Part shown: piece by piece, positions 42,727-51,121 of the stretch
Numbering within the stretch: the stretch's first letter is position 1
Layout: each line of letters begins with the position of its first letter
Assembly: GCA_963837805.1 (NCBI GenBank)
Contig: CAWIOU010000020.1
Span: forward strand, 294,068-358,067
DNA: 64,000 nt
Direction: 5' to 3'
Source: Bog-756 sp963837805
GTDB taxonomy: Bacteria; Actinomycetota; Acidimicrobiia; Acidimicrobiales; RAAP-2
Notes under the pieces: model-generated
What the model was told of the DNA's origin: nothing
What the model saw: the letters and a program-made list of their open reading frames with translations, nothing else
The model's database searches: none
Made by a program: the position numbers and the translations under genes

Positions 42727-43158
42727 CTACGGAGCCACTCGATGAACGCTGACTGCGGGTGGAAGCGGGGCGATCTCATAACACGGAAGCAGCGACGCGG
42801 TTGGCTTTGTCGCCCGTGGGAGAACAGTTCCTCCCCGGCTGCAAACCGAGGGCCGGGCGGGAACCGGAGTCTGCTGGCCATGATTCGGAGAAGGTGACTG
42901 CTGGATGGCCACTCCGCCTGGAGGGCCGCTGCCTGACGCAGGCGGTGGGCCACCGAAGATGTGTCCGCTTCCTCCAGTGGCGAAGAAGGTGGTGGCCAGG
43001 CACAGGACGCCGCACACGGTCGCTCCGATCACAAACGTCCGGCGCCGTCGCCGGCGCTGACGGGCCTCCTCGAACAGGAGTTGCGCATCCTCGAATCTGG
43101 ATGTCGTCGGGATTGTCTCGACATCCTGGCCAACGGGGGCTTCTCGCACCGACACCAT
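42727..43158 (-). CDS. Small single-pass membrane protein, hypothetical
   Basis: Predicted 143-residue protein: acidic N-terminus, basic stretch ARQRRRRRRTF, one membrane helix (FVIGATVCGVLCLATTFFA), then a Gly/Pro-rich exterior part. Start could be ATG 43158 or 43188. Topology (basic cluster before the helix) fits N-in orientation. Function unknown. Confidence 0.5.
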   Translation of the reverse strand: MVSVREAPVGQDVETIPTTSRFEDAQLLFEEARQRRRRRRTFVIGATVCGVLCLATTFFATGGSGHIFGGPPPASGSGPPGGVAIQQSPSPNHGQQTPVPARPSVCSRGGTVLPRATKPTASLLPCYEIAPLPPAVSVHRVAP

Positions 43159-43471
43159 AGAACTACTATGACTAGGACCAAGAGGCATGTCAACATCGGC
43201 CCGTCCGGACCCGGTTTCCGCCCACCGCCTTGCGCAAAGACCTTCGAGTGAGTGCTGCAGTCGAAGCGGGACCCGGCGTGCCCGTCCCCCTCCGTAGCGA
43301 TGTGGGTGCACCGGGTGAGCGGCTGTACTCACCGATAGAGCCCCCGGGCAAACTTTTCGACGGACGATGTTTCAACCGCACGGATTCGGGGAACATAGGG
43401 TGCGGTCCAGTGACCGGACACGGTGGGATCGGGACAGAATCCTGCTCGTCAAGCGAACATCAGGGGGAGAC
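43159..43471. other. Intergenic region before the giant surface gene
   Basis: About 313 bases between divergent genes. No gene or clear promoter is seen beyond a ribosome binding site AGGGGGAGAC just before 43472. Confidence 0.35.
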
Positions 43472-44728
43472 ATGGTGAGCAGAGCGCAGGGGCGGACGCG
43501 TCGCATCCGAGGCTCGGTCAAAGTGGTGGCGGTAGGGCTGCTCGCCGTGGCCGGCACGGCCGTGCTGGTGGTAACGCCGGCGGCTGCGTCCACCGCACCG
43601 CTCATCAATGGAGGCACCGCCGCCTATACGCCGGGGACCACCTCCCCGCCCAACCAGTTCAATGTGCTCACCCTGGTTACCGGAGGGGCGTCGGCGGTCA
43701 ACACCTCGTCATTGACGGTCGTCTCCCAACCGGCCAGCGGGACAGCCACCGTTGCGACCACTGCCACCTCCGGCATCATCACCTATACGCCGGCTGCGGC
43801 CACCACTGGTGTCCAGTCCCTGACGTTCGCCTACTGCGCGCCGGGCGACACCTATCCGAGCGCCGGCAACTGCACCACGGCCACCATGACCTACCGGCCG
43901 TCGACCGGCCAGTGGTTCGGTGACCAGGTGGAGGGTCAGAACGTCGTCGAGCAGATCGAGACGGCCGTCACCCTGCCGTCGACCGTGGTCCACGGATCGA
44001 CACTGCCCATGACCGTGGCTCCGGTCGCCACCAACATCCCATCGTCCGAGTCCGGCGACGGGATCAGCGTCACCGTGTACAACGCGTCCCAGTTCTCCCT
44101 GATCATCCCGGTCCCGAAGGGGCTGACCTACGTGCCCGGCTCGGTCAGCGTCACCGGAGGGGACGCCACCACCTCAGGCAATGTCGTCGCCACCTACTGC
44201 ACGAAAGCAGTTGCCAACGCTTGCTCAGCGAACATCGACAGCGGCAACTACAAGACGACCTACCCGTACCTTCAGACCTATCTGAACCCCAACACCACCG
44301 TCACCGGTGGGGACAACGTGACCATGCCCACGATCTCGGCCCAGTTCACAGCCACGGGGTCGGCGGGAACGGTCGTCCCAGCGGACCTGACCGAGTTCGT
44401 GCTGAACACGGATGTATCCATCGTGGGCGAGGTGACCTTCGACGGCTACCCCACGTGCGCCAGCTGCGGATCGGGCAGCAACGCTCCGACCTATTCCGCA
44501 CCGGTTCCCCAGGCCACGACCACCATCACCCCGGCCCCCACCGTCACCGGCGTCGATCCCAACACGGGAACACCCGCCGGTGGCACGAGCGTGGTCATCA
44601 CCGGCTCCGATCTGGCCAACGCGTCGGCGGTGGAGTTCGGGTCGATCCCGGCCAGCGTCACCTCCGATTCGGCCACGTCGATCACCGTCACCTCCCCCCT
44701 GGCACCGGCACCGTCGACGTCACGGTAA
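43472..44728 (+). CDS. Giant exported protein, first fragment (signal peptide, IPT/TIG)
   Basis: Codes for the first 418 residues of a protein that continues in another frame. Signal peptide (VVAVGLLAVAGTAVLVVTPAAA), then a beta-rich domain with INGGTAAYTPGTTSPPNQFN and LPMTVAPVATNIPSSESGDG, then an IPT/TIG repeat (VTGVDPNTGTPAGGTSVVITG). The frame breaks at a C6 tract (44694-44699); seven C would give SITVTSPPGTGTVDVTVTTPDG and continue the IPT repeat. Ribosome binding site AGGGGGAGAC. The truncated product would end with 10 unrelated residues. Confidence 0.78.
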   Translation: MVSRAQGRTRRIRGSVKVVAVGLLAVAGTAVLVVTPAAASTAPLINGGTAAYTPGTTSPPNQFNVLTLVTGGASAVNTSSLTVVSQPASGTATVATTATSGIITYTPAAATTGVQSLTFAYCAPGDTYPSAGNCTTATMTYRPSTGQWFGDQVEGQNVVEQIETAVTLPSTVVHGSTLPMTVAPVATNIPSSESGDGISVTVYNASQFSLIIPVPKGLTYVPGSVSVTGGDATTSGNVVATYCTKAVANACSANIDSGNYKTTYPYLQTYLNPNTTVTGGDNVTMPTISAQFTATGSAGTVVPADLTEFVLNTDVSIVGEVTFDGYPTCASCGSGSNAPTYSAPVPQATTTITPAPTVTGVDPNTGTPAGGTSVVITGSDLANASAVEFGSIPASVTSDSATSITVTSPLAPAPSTSR

Positions 44729-45768
44729 CCACTCCCGATGGCACGTCGGCCATCTCGTCGGCCGACCAGTTCAGCTACGCGCTCTCCGCGCCCCCGCCCA
44801 CCCTGTCCGCGGTGAGTCCGGCCGGTGGCCCGGTGACCGGTGGCACCAGCGTGACCGTCACTGGGGACAACCTCGGCAGCGCCACTGCCGTGGACTTCGG
44901 ACCCGGCAACCCCGGAACCATCACCGCCGATTCGTCCACCTCGGTCACCGCCACCTCCCCAGCCGGCACCGGCACCGTGGACGTGACGGTCACCACTCCG
45001 AGCGGTACCACCGTTCCGAGCCAGCCTGATCAATTCACCTTCGGCACCCCCGTGCTCACCGAATTGTCGAGCTGGACCGACACCCAGGCCTGTGGTGTCC
45101 AGTCGACCATCTCGGCCCCGTCCTTGACCAGCGCAGCCACGCTCACCTCTATCGGCGGGATCGGCGGCGGTGGGGGCGGCGCGTTGGGCAGCACGTCCGG
45201 GGGTGCCGGCGGGTCGGCGTCCTCGGTCACCGGGACGGTCCCGGTCACCGGCGGCCAGCAACTCACCGCGGTCACCGGCTGCGCCGGGGCCACCGCACCG
45301 AACGGATCCGGGGTGGCCGGTACCGGAGGCGCAGGCGGAATCGGCTTCAGCAACGGCGGAGGCGGCGGCAACGGCTACTACTGCCTGGGGGCCAATGTTT
45401 CGGGCGAATGCCTCGGGGAGGGTGGCACCGATGGCAGCGGGGGCGGAGGTGGCGGTTCGAGCGCCGTGTGCTCCGGTACCAGCTGCCAGGCCGGCGTGAC
45501 CCCGCTGGTCGTGGCCGGGGGCGGTGGTGGCGGCGGTGAGTCGACGTTGTCCGGATCCGGTGGTGGTGTCGGCGGCGCCGGCGGCGCCGGGTCCTCGACG
45601 TCGTCGGTCGACCTGACCGGAGCCGGACCCAGTGGGGCCACCGGTGCAACCGGGGCCACCGACATCAACAGTGGCAACGTCGGCGGGGCTGGAGGTGTGA
45701 ACAGCACCGGGGACGTCCGCCAGCGGGACCCCTGGCGGCAACGGCTCGAACACCGTCTCGGCGGGTGA
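44700..45768 (+). CDS. Giant exported protein, second fragment (IPT/TIG and glycine-rich)
   Basis: Continues the preceding reading in the +1 frame: two IPT-like units (GTVDVTVTTPDGTSA, then SAVSPAGGPVTGGTSVTVTG), then from about 45155 a glycine-rich part (IGGIGGGGGGALGS, GGAGGSAS, GGGGGGSSAVCSG) with a few cysteines. Similar Gly-rich parts occur in bacterial surface proteins. The frame breaks again around 45711-45716 (STGD versus TSASGTPGGNGSN), where one G is extra. No own start codon is convincing, so it depends on the first fragment. Confidence 0.68.
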
Positions 45769-47074
45769 GTCAGCCGCCAACGGAGGCGGCGGCGGCGGGT
45801 ATGTCGGCGGGGCCGGCAGCACCGACGACACCGCGGAGGACGGCGGGGCAGGTGGAGGCGGAGGGGCGGGATCCTCCTGGATCGTCAACAACTCGGGCGC
45901 CACCTTCGCCACGACGTCGGCCTCCGCCTCGGTGACCGCGGCCTTCTACGGCTTCGTCGGGACCGGCCCCAGCGTCACCACCCAGCCCTCCGGCCAGACG
46001 GCCGACGCCGGCCAGCCGGCCACCTTCACCGCCGCCGCCACGGGCAATCCCACGCCGGCGGTCCAATGGCAGGTCTCCACCGACGGCGGGGTGACGTTCT
46101 CCAATGTCCTTGGGGCCACGTCGCCCACCTACACGGTCACCGCCGAGCCCTCCGAGAGCGGGGACCAGTACCAGGCCGTATTCACCAACTCGGTGGGCAC
46201 GGTGGACACCGACGCCGCCTCCTTGACGGTGGACACCGAGCCGGCGGTCACCACCCAACCCGCCAGCAAGGCGGTCAACGAGGGCCAGCCGGTCACCTTC
46301 ACGGCGGCCGCCGACGGCACTCCGGCCCCGACGGTCCAGTGGCAGGTCTCCACCGACGGTGGCAACACGTTCAACGACGTTCTCGGAGCCATGTCGACCA
46401 CGTACACCTTTACCACCGCCGCGGGTGACAACGGCAACCAGTACCGGGCGGCGTTCACCAACGTCGTGGGCACCGTGGACTCCAACCCCGCCACTTTGAC
46501 GCTCAACACCCTGCCGGTGATCACCGCTCAGCCAGCCAATACCTCGGTACGGGAGCGGGCGGTGGCGCACTTCGCCGCCGCCGCCACCAGCTACCCCACA
46601 CCCACCGTGCGGTGGCAGGTTTCGACCAACGGCGGCACCACGTTCTCCACCATCAAGGGGGCCACTGCTACCAGTTACTCGTTCACGGCGTCGGCGGGGC
46701 AGAACCACGATCAGTACCGGGCGGTGTTCACCAACATCGCTGGGTCGACCACCACCGCGGCCGCCACCCTCAAGGTCACCGCGGCGGCGCCGGTGACCAT
46801 CACCACCACCTCGCTCCATTCGGGCTCGGTGTACCGGACGACCAAGTCCGCCTACTCGGCAACGCTCAAGGCATCCGGTGGCGTCTCCCCCTACAAGTGG
46901 TCCCTCAAGTCGGGAAAGCTCCCGGCCGGGTTGACCCTGAGCTCAACCGGGGTGATATCGGGTAAAGCCACCGCGGCCGGCACCAAGACGTTCGTGGTCG
47001 AGGTGGTGGACACCAAGACCTCGGTTTCACCACAAACCTCGGCCACCAAGACACTTTCGATCACCATCAAGTAA
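45714..47074 (+). CDS. Giant exported protein, third fragment (Ig-like and He_PIG)
   Basis: Final part in the third frame. After the glycine-rich end (GGNGSNTVSAGES, GGGGGGYVGGAGS) come three Ig-like repeats of about 90 residues, each with TTQPASKAVNEGQPVTFTAA and VQWQVSTDGGNTF, then a He_PIG-like module (LPAGLTLSSTGVISGKATAAG) ending at 47074. That module matches the end of the protein at 26423. Intact, the three fragments would code for about 1,200 residues: a very large surface adhesin. Confidence 0.7.
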
Positions 47075-47149
47075 ACCAGGCACCCCATCCCGAGCCAGTC
47101 CCGTCGGACTCAGTCGGCGAACCGGCCCTGGCCGTCAGCCGACGACTGG

Positions 47150-47404
47150 CTAGGGCTCGGCCGGGTACAGCACCCGGCCCCGGTGGATACGAAGGTGATC
47201 GGCACCGGTTCGGGACACAGAGATGGTTTGCTCGGCGCCCGGCCCGCCGTGACGCACGACGAATCCCCGCGAGTTCGCCTCCTCCCACACCGGCAGGCGT
47301 GGGCAGGAAGTGCGCCACGCCTCCAGAACCTCGTCGTAGGGGCGTGGACTGCTGCCCAGCCACTCGAGCAGATCGAGGATCAGATTGTCGACGGTGTCAG
47401 TCAT
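47150..47404 (-). CDS. Small conserved hypothetical protein
   Basis: Predicted 84-residue protein: MTDTVDNLILDLLEWLGSS, then EVLEAWRTSCPRLPVWEEAN and GFVVRHGG. This pattern (E-W-L, T-S-C-P-R-L-P-V-W-E) occurs widely as a short conserved protein of unknown role. ATG 47404 chosen; the frame is open to 47425. Acidic, one Cys, no membrane part. Confidence 0.65.
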   Translation of the reverse strand: MTDTVDNLILDLLEWLGSSPRPYDEVLEAWRTSCPRLPVWEEANSRGFVVRHGGPGAEQTISVSRTGADHLRIHRGRVLYPAEP

Positions 47405-47591
47405 GGGGCCTGTCGATCCTCTCATGATCTGGCCCGACCGGCGTGCACACCGTCCCCTACGGCCCCGGCGTTCCTGTCACCCGACCCGACCGAGAGCGGG
47501 ACTGCACGACGTCACCGACGTGATCCCGGTGTTACCCTTCGACAGCGGTCGCTCACGCGACACACAGACAGGATGTTCGGGGGAGCAGATA

Positions 47592-49661
47592 GTGGGGAAA
47601 GCCATGCGTGGTCGAATCCGGGTCCTCGGGGCCGTCGTGGTGGGCGTCATCGTTCTGGTGGCAGGCACGCTGGTCGGCCCGGTGAGGGGTCCAGCCGTCG
47701 CATCGACCCCCAACCCTCATTCCTCGCCGTCGACGGGCTACACCCTGGTCGGTTCCGACGGTGGGGTCTTCTCCTTCGGCGGCGCCCGGTTCCACGGGTC
47801 GACCGCAGGCATGACACTGAACGCGCCCATCGTCGGCACCGCTCCGACACCGGATGGTGAGGGCTACTGGACGGTGGCCTCCGACGGGGGCGTATTCGCC
47901 TTCGGCAACGCCGGGTTCTACGGCTCGATGGGCGGCACCCATCTCAACGCACCGATCGTCGGGATGGCGTCGAGCAATGACGGACGTGGCTACTGGCTGG
48001 TGGCCTCCGATGGGGGCATCTTCGGCTTCGGCGACGCCTCGTTCTACGGCTCGATGGGCGGCACCCATCTCAACGCACCGATCGTCGGACTGGCGCCCAA
48101 TCCCAACGGCAACGGCTACTGGCTGGTGGCCTCGGACGGCGGAGTGTTCTCGTTCGGATTCTCGTTCGTCGACACCACGTTCTACGGCTCCCTGGGAGGG
48201 AAGCCGCTCAACCGACCGATCGTGGCCATCGCGTCGACGGCTGACGGCCACGGGTACTGGCTGGTGGCCTCGGACGGCGGAGTCTTCGCCTTCGGCAACG
48301 CTCCGTTCCTCGGTTCCGAGGGTGGAACGACACTCAACCGGCCGGTGGTCGGCATGGCCTCGACGGCTGACGGCCACGGGTACTGGCTGGTGGCCTCGGA
48401 CGGCGGAGTCTTCGCCTTCGGCAACGCTCCGTTCGCCGGTTCGCTCACGGGCACTCGCCTCCAGGGTCAGGTGGTGGGCATGTCTTTGTCAGGAGCGACC
48501 ACCGGATCAGTGCTGGCCCCAGGACTGCCGTCGTTCTACTCGGTGCCCACTCAGTTGCCGTCCGGCCCGGCCGGTACGCTCATGAAAGCCGAGCGGATCG
48601 CCGCCCCTGGCATCGACGGCACCGTCTACCGGGTCATGTACGTGTCGGAGACCGAGCTCGGCAGACCCGTCGCCGTCACCGGACTGATCATGGTCCCGAA
48701 CTCACCAGCGCCGGTCGGCGGGTACCGGGTAGTCACGTGGGGTCACGGGACCAATGGGATGGCACCGCAGTGCGCCCCCTCGTTGCAGCCATCATCAGCG
48801 GTCCCTCTCCAGAACCAGCTTCTCGACCAGGGTTGGGAGGTCACGGCCAGCGACTACCAGGGTGAGGGGACCCCTGGGATCATGCCGTACCTGGCGGGCG
48901 TCAGCGCGGCCCGGAACATGATCGACATCGTGCGGGCGGCCCGGGAGCTTCCGGCGGCCCACGCCAGCACGAACTACATCGTCTGGGGTCACTCCGAGGG
49001 CGGCCAGACCGCGATGTTCGGGCTGAATATCGCCGCCTCCTACGCCCCCGAGCTCCATCTGGAGGGCGTGGTGGCCGGGGCGCCACCCTCCCAATTCGAG
49101 GCCATTTACGCCTTCCTGACCGGGAGCCCGTTCCAGTTCTACCTGTTCATGGCCGGCGCCGGCTTCAACGTCGCCTACGGCAACACCATCGCCCCACTGT
49201 CCGCCATCATCACCCCCAAGGGCCAGGCCCTCCTGCCCCTCGTCGGCCAGGGTTGTTCGGATTTCCTGGCCCAGAAGCTCAACCAAGTCCCGCTGGCATC
49301 GATCGTTCCGAAGGACCCCTTCACCATTCCCAGCTGGAAGCCGCTGCTGCAGGCGAATGATCCGGGGAACTTCACCAGGCCGAGCAATGCCCCACTGCTG
49401 ATCATCCAAGGCGGGTCCGACGAACAGATTCCGGTGATCACCACGCAGCTCCTCGAACACCACGAGTGCTCCCTCGGACAGGACGTGGAGCGATGGATCT
49501 ATCCCGGGCAGAGCCACGCCGGAGTGATCCCGGTGTCGATGACCGACATGGTCAACTGGATGACCGATCGGTTCGCCGGTGGGCCCAATCCCGACCCCTA
49601 CGTGCCCACCGGTACCTCCGGCACCAACGGTCCGCCGACCACCACCTCATGCGCCTCCTGA
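47592..49661 (+). CDS. Exported propeller-repeat protein fused to a secretory lipase-like domain
   Basis: Predicted 689-residue exported protein. Signal peptide (VLGAVVVGVIVLVAGTLVG), then residues about 50-310 hold six or so 42-residue repeats (GYWLVASDGGVFAFGNAPF and GSMGGTHLNAPIVGMAS), then from about 330 an alpha/beta-hydrolase like LIP-type secretory lipases: VTWGHGTNGMAPQCAPS (oxyanion area), nucleophile Ser in WGHSEGGQTAMFG, Asp in LLIIQGGSDEQIP and His in PGQSHAGVIPV. It likely hydrolyses esters outside the cell. GTG 47592 has GGGGGAG nine bases upstream; ATG 47604 is an alternative. Confidence 0.85.
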   Translation: MGKAMRGRIRVLGAVVVGVIVLVAGTLVGPVRGPAVASTPNPHSSPSTGYTLVGSDGGVFSFGGARFHGSTAGMTLNAPIVGTAPTPDGEGYWTVASDGGVFAFGNAGFYGSMGGTHLNAPIVGMASSNDGRGYWLVASDGGIFGFGDASFYGSMGGTHLNAPIVGLAPNPNGNGYWLVASDGGVFSFGFSFVDTTFYGSLGGKPLNRPIVAIASTADGHGYWLVASDGGVFAFGNAPFLGSEGGTTLNRPVVGMASTADGHGYWLVASDGGVFAFGNAPFAGSLTGTRLQGQVVGMSLSGATTGSVLAPGLPSFYSVPTQLPSGPAGTLMKAERIAAPGIDGTVYRVMYVSETELGRPVAVTGLIMVPNSPAPVGGYRVVTWGHGTNGMAPQCAPSLQPSSAVPLQNQLLDQGWEVTASDYQGEGTPGIMPYLAGVSAARNMIDIVRAARELPAAHASTNYIVWGHSEGGQTAMFGLNIAASYAPELHLEGVVAGAPPSQFEAIYAFLTGSPFQFYLFMAGAGFNVAYGNTIAPLSAIITPKGQALLPLVGQGCSDFLAQKLNQVPLASIVPKDPFTIPSWKPLLQANDPGNFTRPSNAPLLIIQGGSDEQIPVITTQLLEHHECSLGQDVERWIYPGQSHAGVIPVSMTDMVNWMTDRFAGGPNPDPYVPTGTSGTNGPPTTTSCAS
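47915..48434 (+). repeat. 126-base tandem DNA repeats in the propeller-lipase gene
   Basis: A 75-base stretch is identical at 48234-48308 and 48360-48434 (126 apart). Another, starting GTTCTACGGCTCGATG, recurs at 47915 and 48041 (126 apart). The identity at DNA level suggests recent duplication or gene conversion among repeats. Confidence 0.75.
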
Positions 49662-49742
49662 GGGCCCACCGGTTCGCTCCACCTCGGCCGGCCTGACCTT
49701 TCCGCCGAGAACTCGGCGAGACAGTGGTGCAGAATCAGGAGC

Positions 49743-50240
49743 ATGACTGTCGAGCGGTGCGGGGAGTGCGGCTTCGACTCCGATGATTGGACCGATGCCG
49801 ACGCGATCGCAGCCATCCGGCGCCTGCCCACCCGGTGGGGCACGGCCGTCGCCGGATTGACCGCTGGCGACCGGATCCGCAGACCCATCGACCGGATGTG
49901 GTCCATCGCTGAGTACGCGGATCACGTCAGGGAAGTGCTCTTCGGGATGAGGTTCCTCCTCGATTCAGCCATCGCACGACCGGGAACCGACCTTGGGCAG
50001 TCACCGCCGTCGAAGTTCGATCCCCAGCCCCGACCGATTGATCTTCAAGCGGCTCTGGACGGTATCGAGCACGAGGCCGGCACGTTGAGCCAGGAGCTGT
50101 CCGATCTCTCCGGCGACGACTGGTCCCTCACGGTGACATTCGACGCCACTTCCGTCGATCCCCACTGGATCGCCCGTCACAGTGTCCACGATGCGACCCA
50201 CCACCTTCTCGACGTCGAGCGACTGCGCTCTGCGCTATGA
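49743..50240 (+). CDS. DinB-like family protein
   Basis: Predicted 165-residue four-helix protein of the DinB/mdMPI superfamily with an unusual N-terminal ERCGECGFDSDDW. Metal-ligand histidines appear in WSIAEYADHVREVLFG and in RHSVHDATHHLLDVERL. Relatives act as thiol-dependent isomerases or transferases or are unassigned. AGGAGC lies before the ATG; a CAGAAT hexamer also fits. Role unknown. Confidence 0.82.
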   Translation: MTVERCGECGFDSDDWTDADAIAAIRRLPTRWGTAVAGLTAGDRIRRPIDRMWSIAEYADHVREVLFGMRFLLDSAIARPGTDLGQSPPSKFDPQPRPIDLQAALDGIEHEAGTLSQELSDLSGDDWSLTVTFDATSVDPHWIARHSVHDATHHLLDVERLRSAL

Positions 50241-50311
50241 CCGACAGGACGACCACGGCAGGAGCGCCCGGGAGAACGCTCCGTTCTCGGTGACCCGGCC
50301 GCAGTTCGGCG

Positions 50312-50995
50312 TCACCAGCCGAGTTCGGCATCGCCTTCCTGGAAGGTGCCGCTGGGGCCGCTCCTGTCAATGGTGGCGAGGCGAACGATGACCTCTGCTC
50401 CCTTTTCCACCGGCTGTCCTCCCCCACTGAAGGGAGTGAGATCGGTCGCCGTGAATCCTGGCTCGACGGCGTTGAACTTCATTCCGGGCAGTGCTTTCGC
50501 GTATTGGACGGTGAGCATTGAGACGGCGGCCTTGCTCGAGCCGTAGATGATCGAGGGGAAGTGAAACTGACGTCGCTCTGGATTGGTCACGGCCCAGAAC
50601 GAGCCGAGCGCGCTCGAGACGTTGACGACGACCGGATTCTCCGACTTGCCCAACAGCGGAAGTGCGGCCTGGGTGACACGGATGACCCCGATCGCATTGG
50701 TATCGAATACCGCAAGGGCGACCGGACCATTCACCTCGGTCGTGCTGATGCCAGCGTTGTTGACGAGGACGTCGAGGTGGCCTTCCCGGCCGTCGATGAC
50801 GCGCAAGGCGGCCTCGACCGATACGTCATCAGTGACGTCGAGGGGCACGAACTGACCGCCCAGTTCGATCGCTGCCGCCTCGCCGCGCTCGACGCTGCGC
50901 CCTCCGAGGTACACGGTGTGCCCTCGCTGAATCAGTTGGCCGGCGGTCTCGTAGCCGAGCCCCCTGGTAGCTCCGGTGACAAGCGTCACAGTCAT
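50312..50995 (-). CDS. Short-chain dehydrogenase/reductase
   Basis: Predicted 227-residue NAD(P)-dependent oxidoreductase. TGATRGLG (about residues 7-14), NNAG (about 80), a serine in NVSSALGSFW and YGSSK (catalytic Tyr-Lys) are present. Slightly short versus the 250-residue norm but complete. No clear operon partner. Confidence 0.88.
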   Translation of the reverse strand: MTVTLVTGATRGLGYETAGQLIQRGHTVYLGGRSVERGEAAAIELGGQFVPLDVTDDVSVEAALRVIDGREGHLDVLVNNAGISTTEVNGPVALAVFDTNAIGVIRVTQAALPLLGKSENPVVVNVSSALGSFWAVTNPERRQFHFPSIIYGSSKAAVSMLTVQYAKALPGMKFNAVEPGFTATDLTPFSGGGQPVEKGAEVIVRLATIDRSGPSGTFQEGDAELGW

Positions 50996-51121
50996 GTCTC
51001 ACACCCCACGGTTGCAATCGAGTGCCATCTATTGCGCTAGCGGACTCCGACTCAGTCAAAGAAGACTACGGTCTGGGGAAGGGGCGTTGGCGACCCGGAT
51101 CAGATGAAGGGCGGATGATCG

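Noticed and set aside
44694..45716. Programmed ribosomal frameshifting as cause of the frame changes
   Set aside because: No slippery heptamer with a downstream stimulator was seen, and similar breaks occur in unrelated genes, so mutation, slippage or sequence error is simpler.
45155..45900. Glycine-rich part suggesting a mycobacterial PE_PGRS protein
   Set aside because: No PE or PPE N-terminal domain; it is flanked by IPT and Ig-like domains instead.
45770..46819. A minus-strand frame of about 350 codons opposite the Ig-like repeats
   Set aside because: Low-complexity shadow of the giant surface gene.
47750..48480. Regularly spaced repeats that might suggest a CRISPR array
   Set aside because: The 126-base period codes for 42-residue protein repeats in one open frame; there are no 28-37 base repeats with unique spacers and no cas genes.
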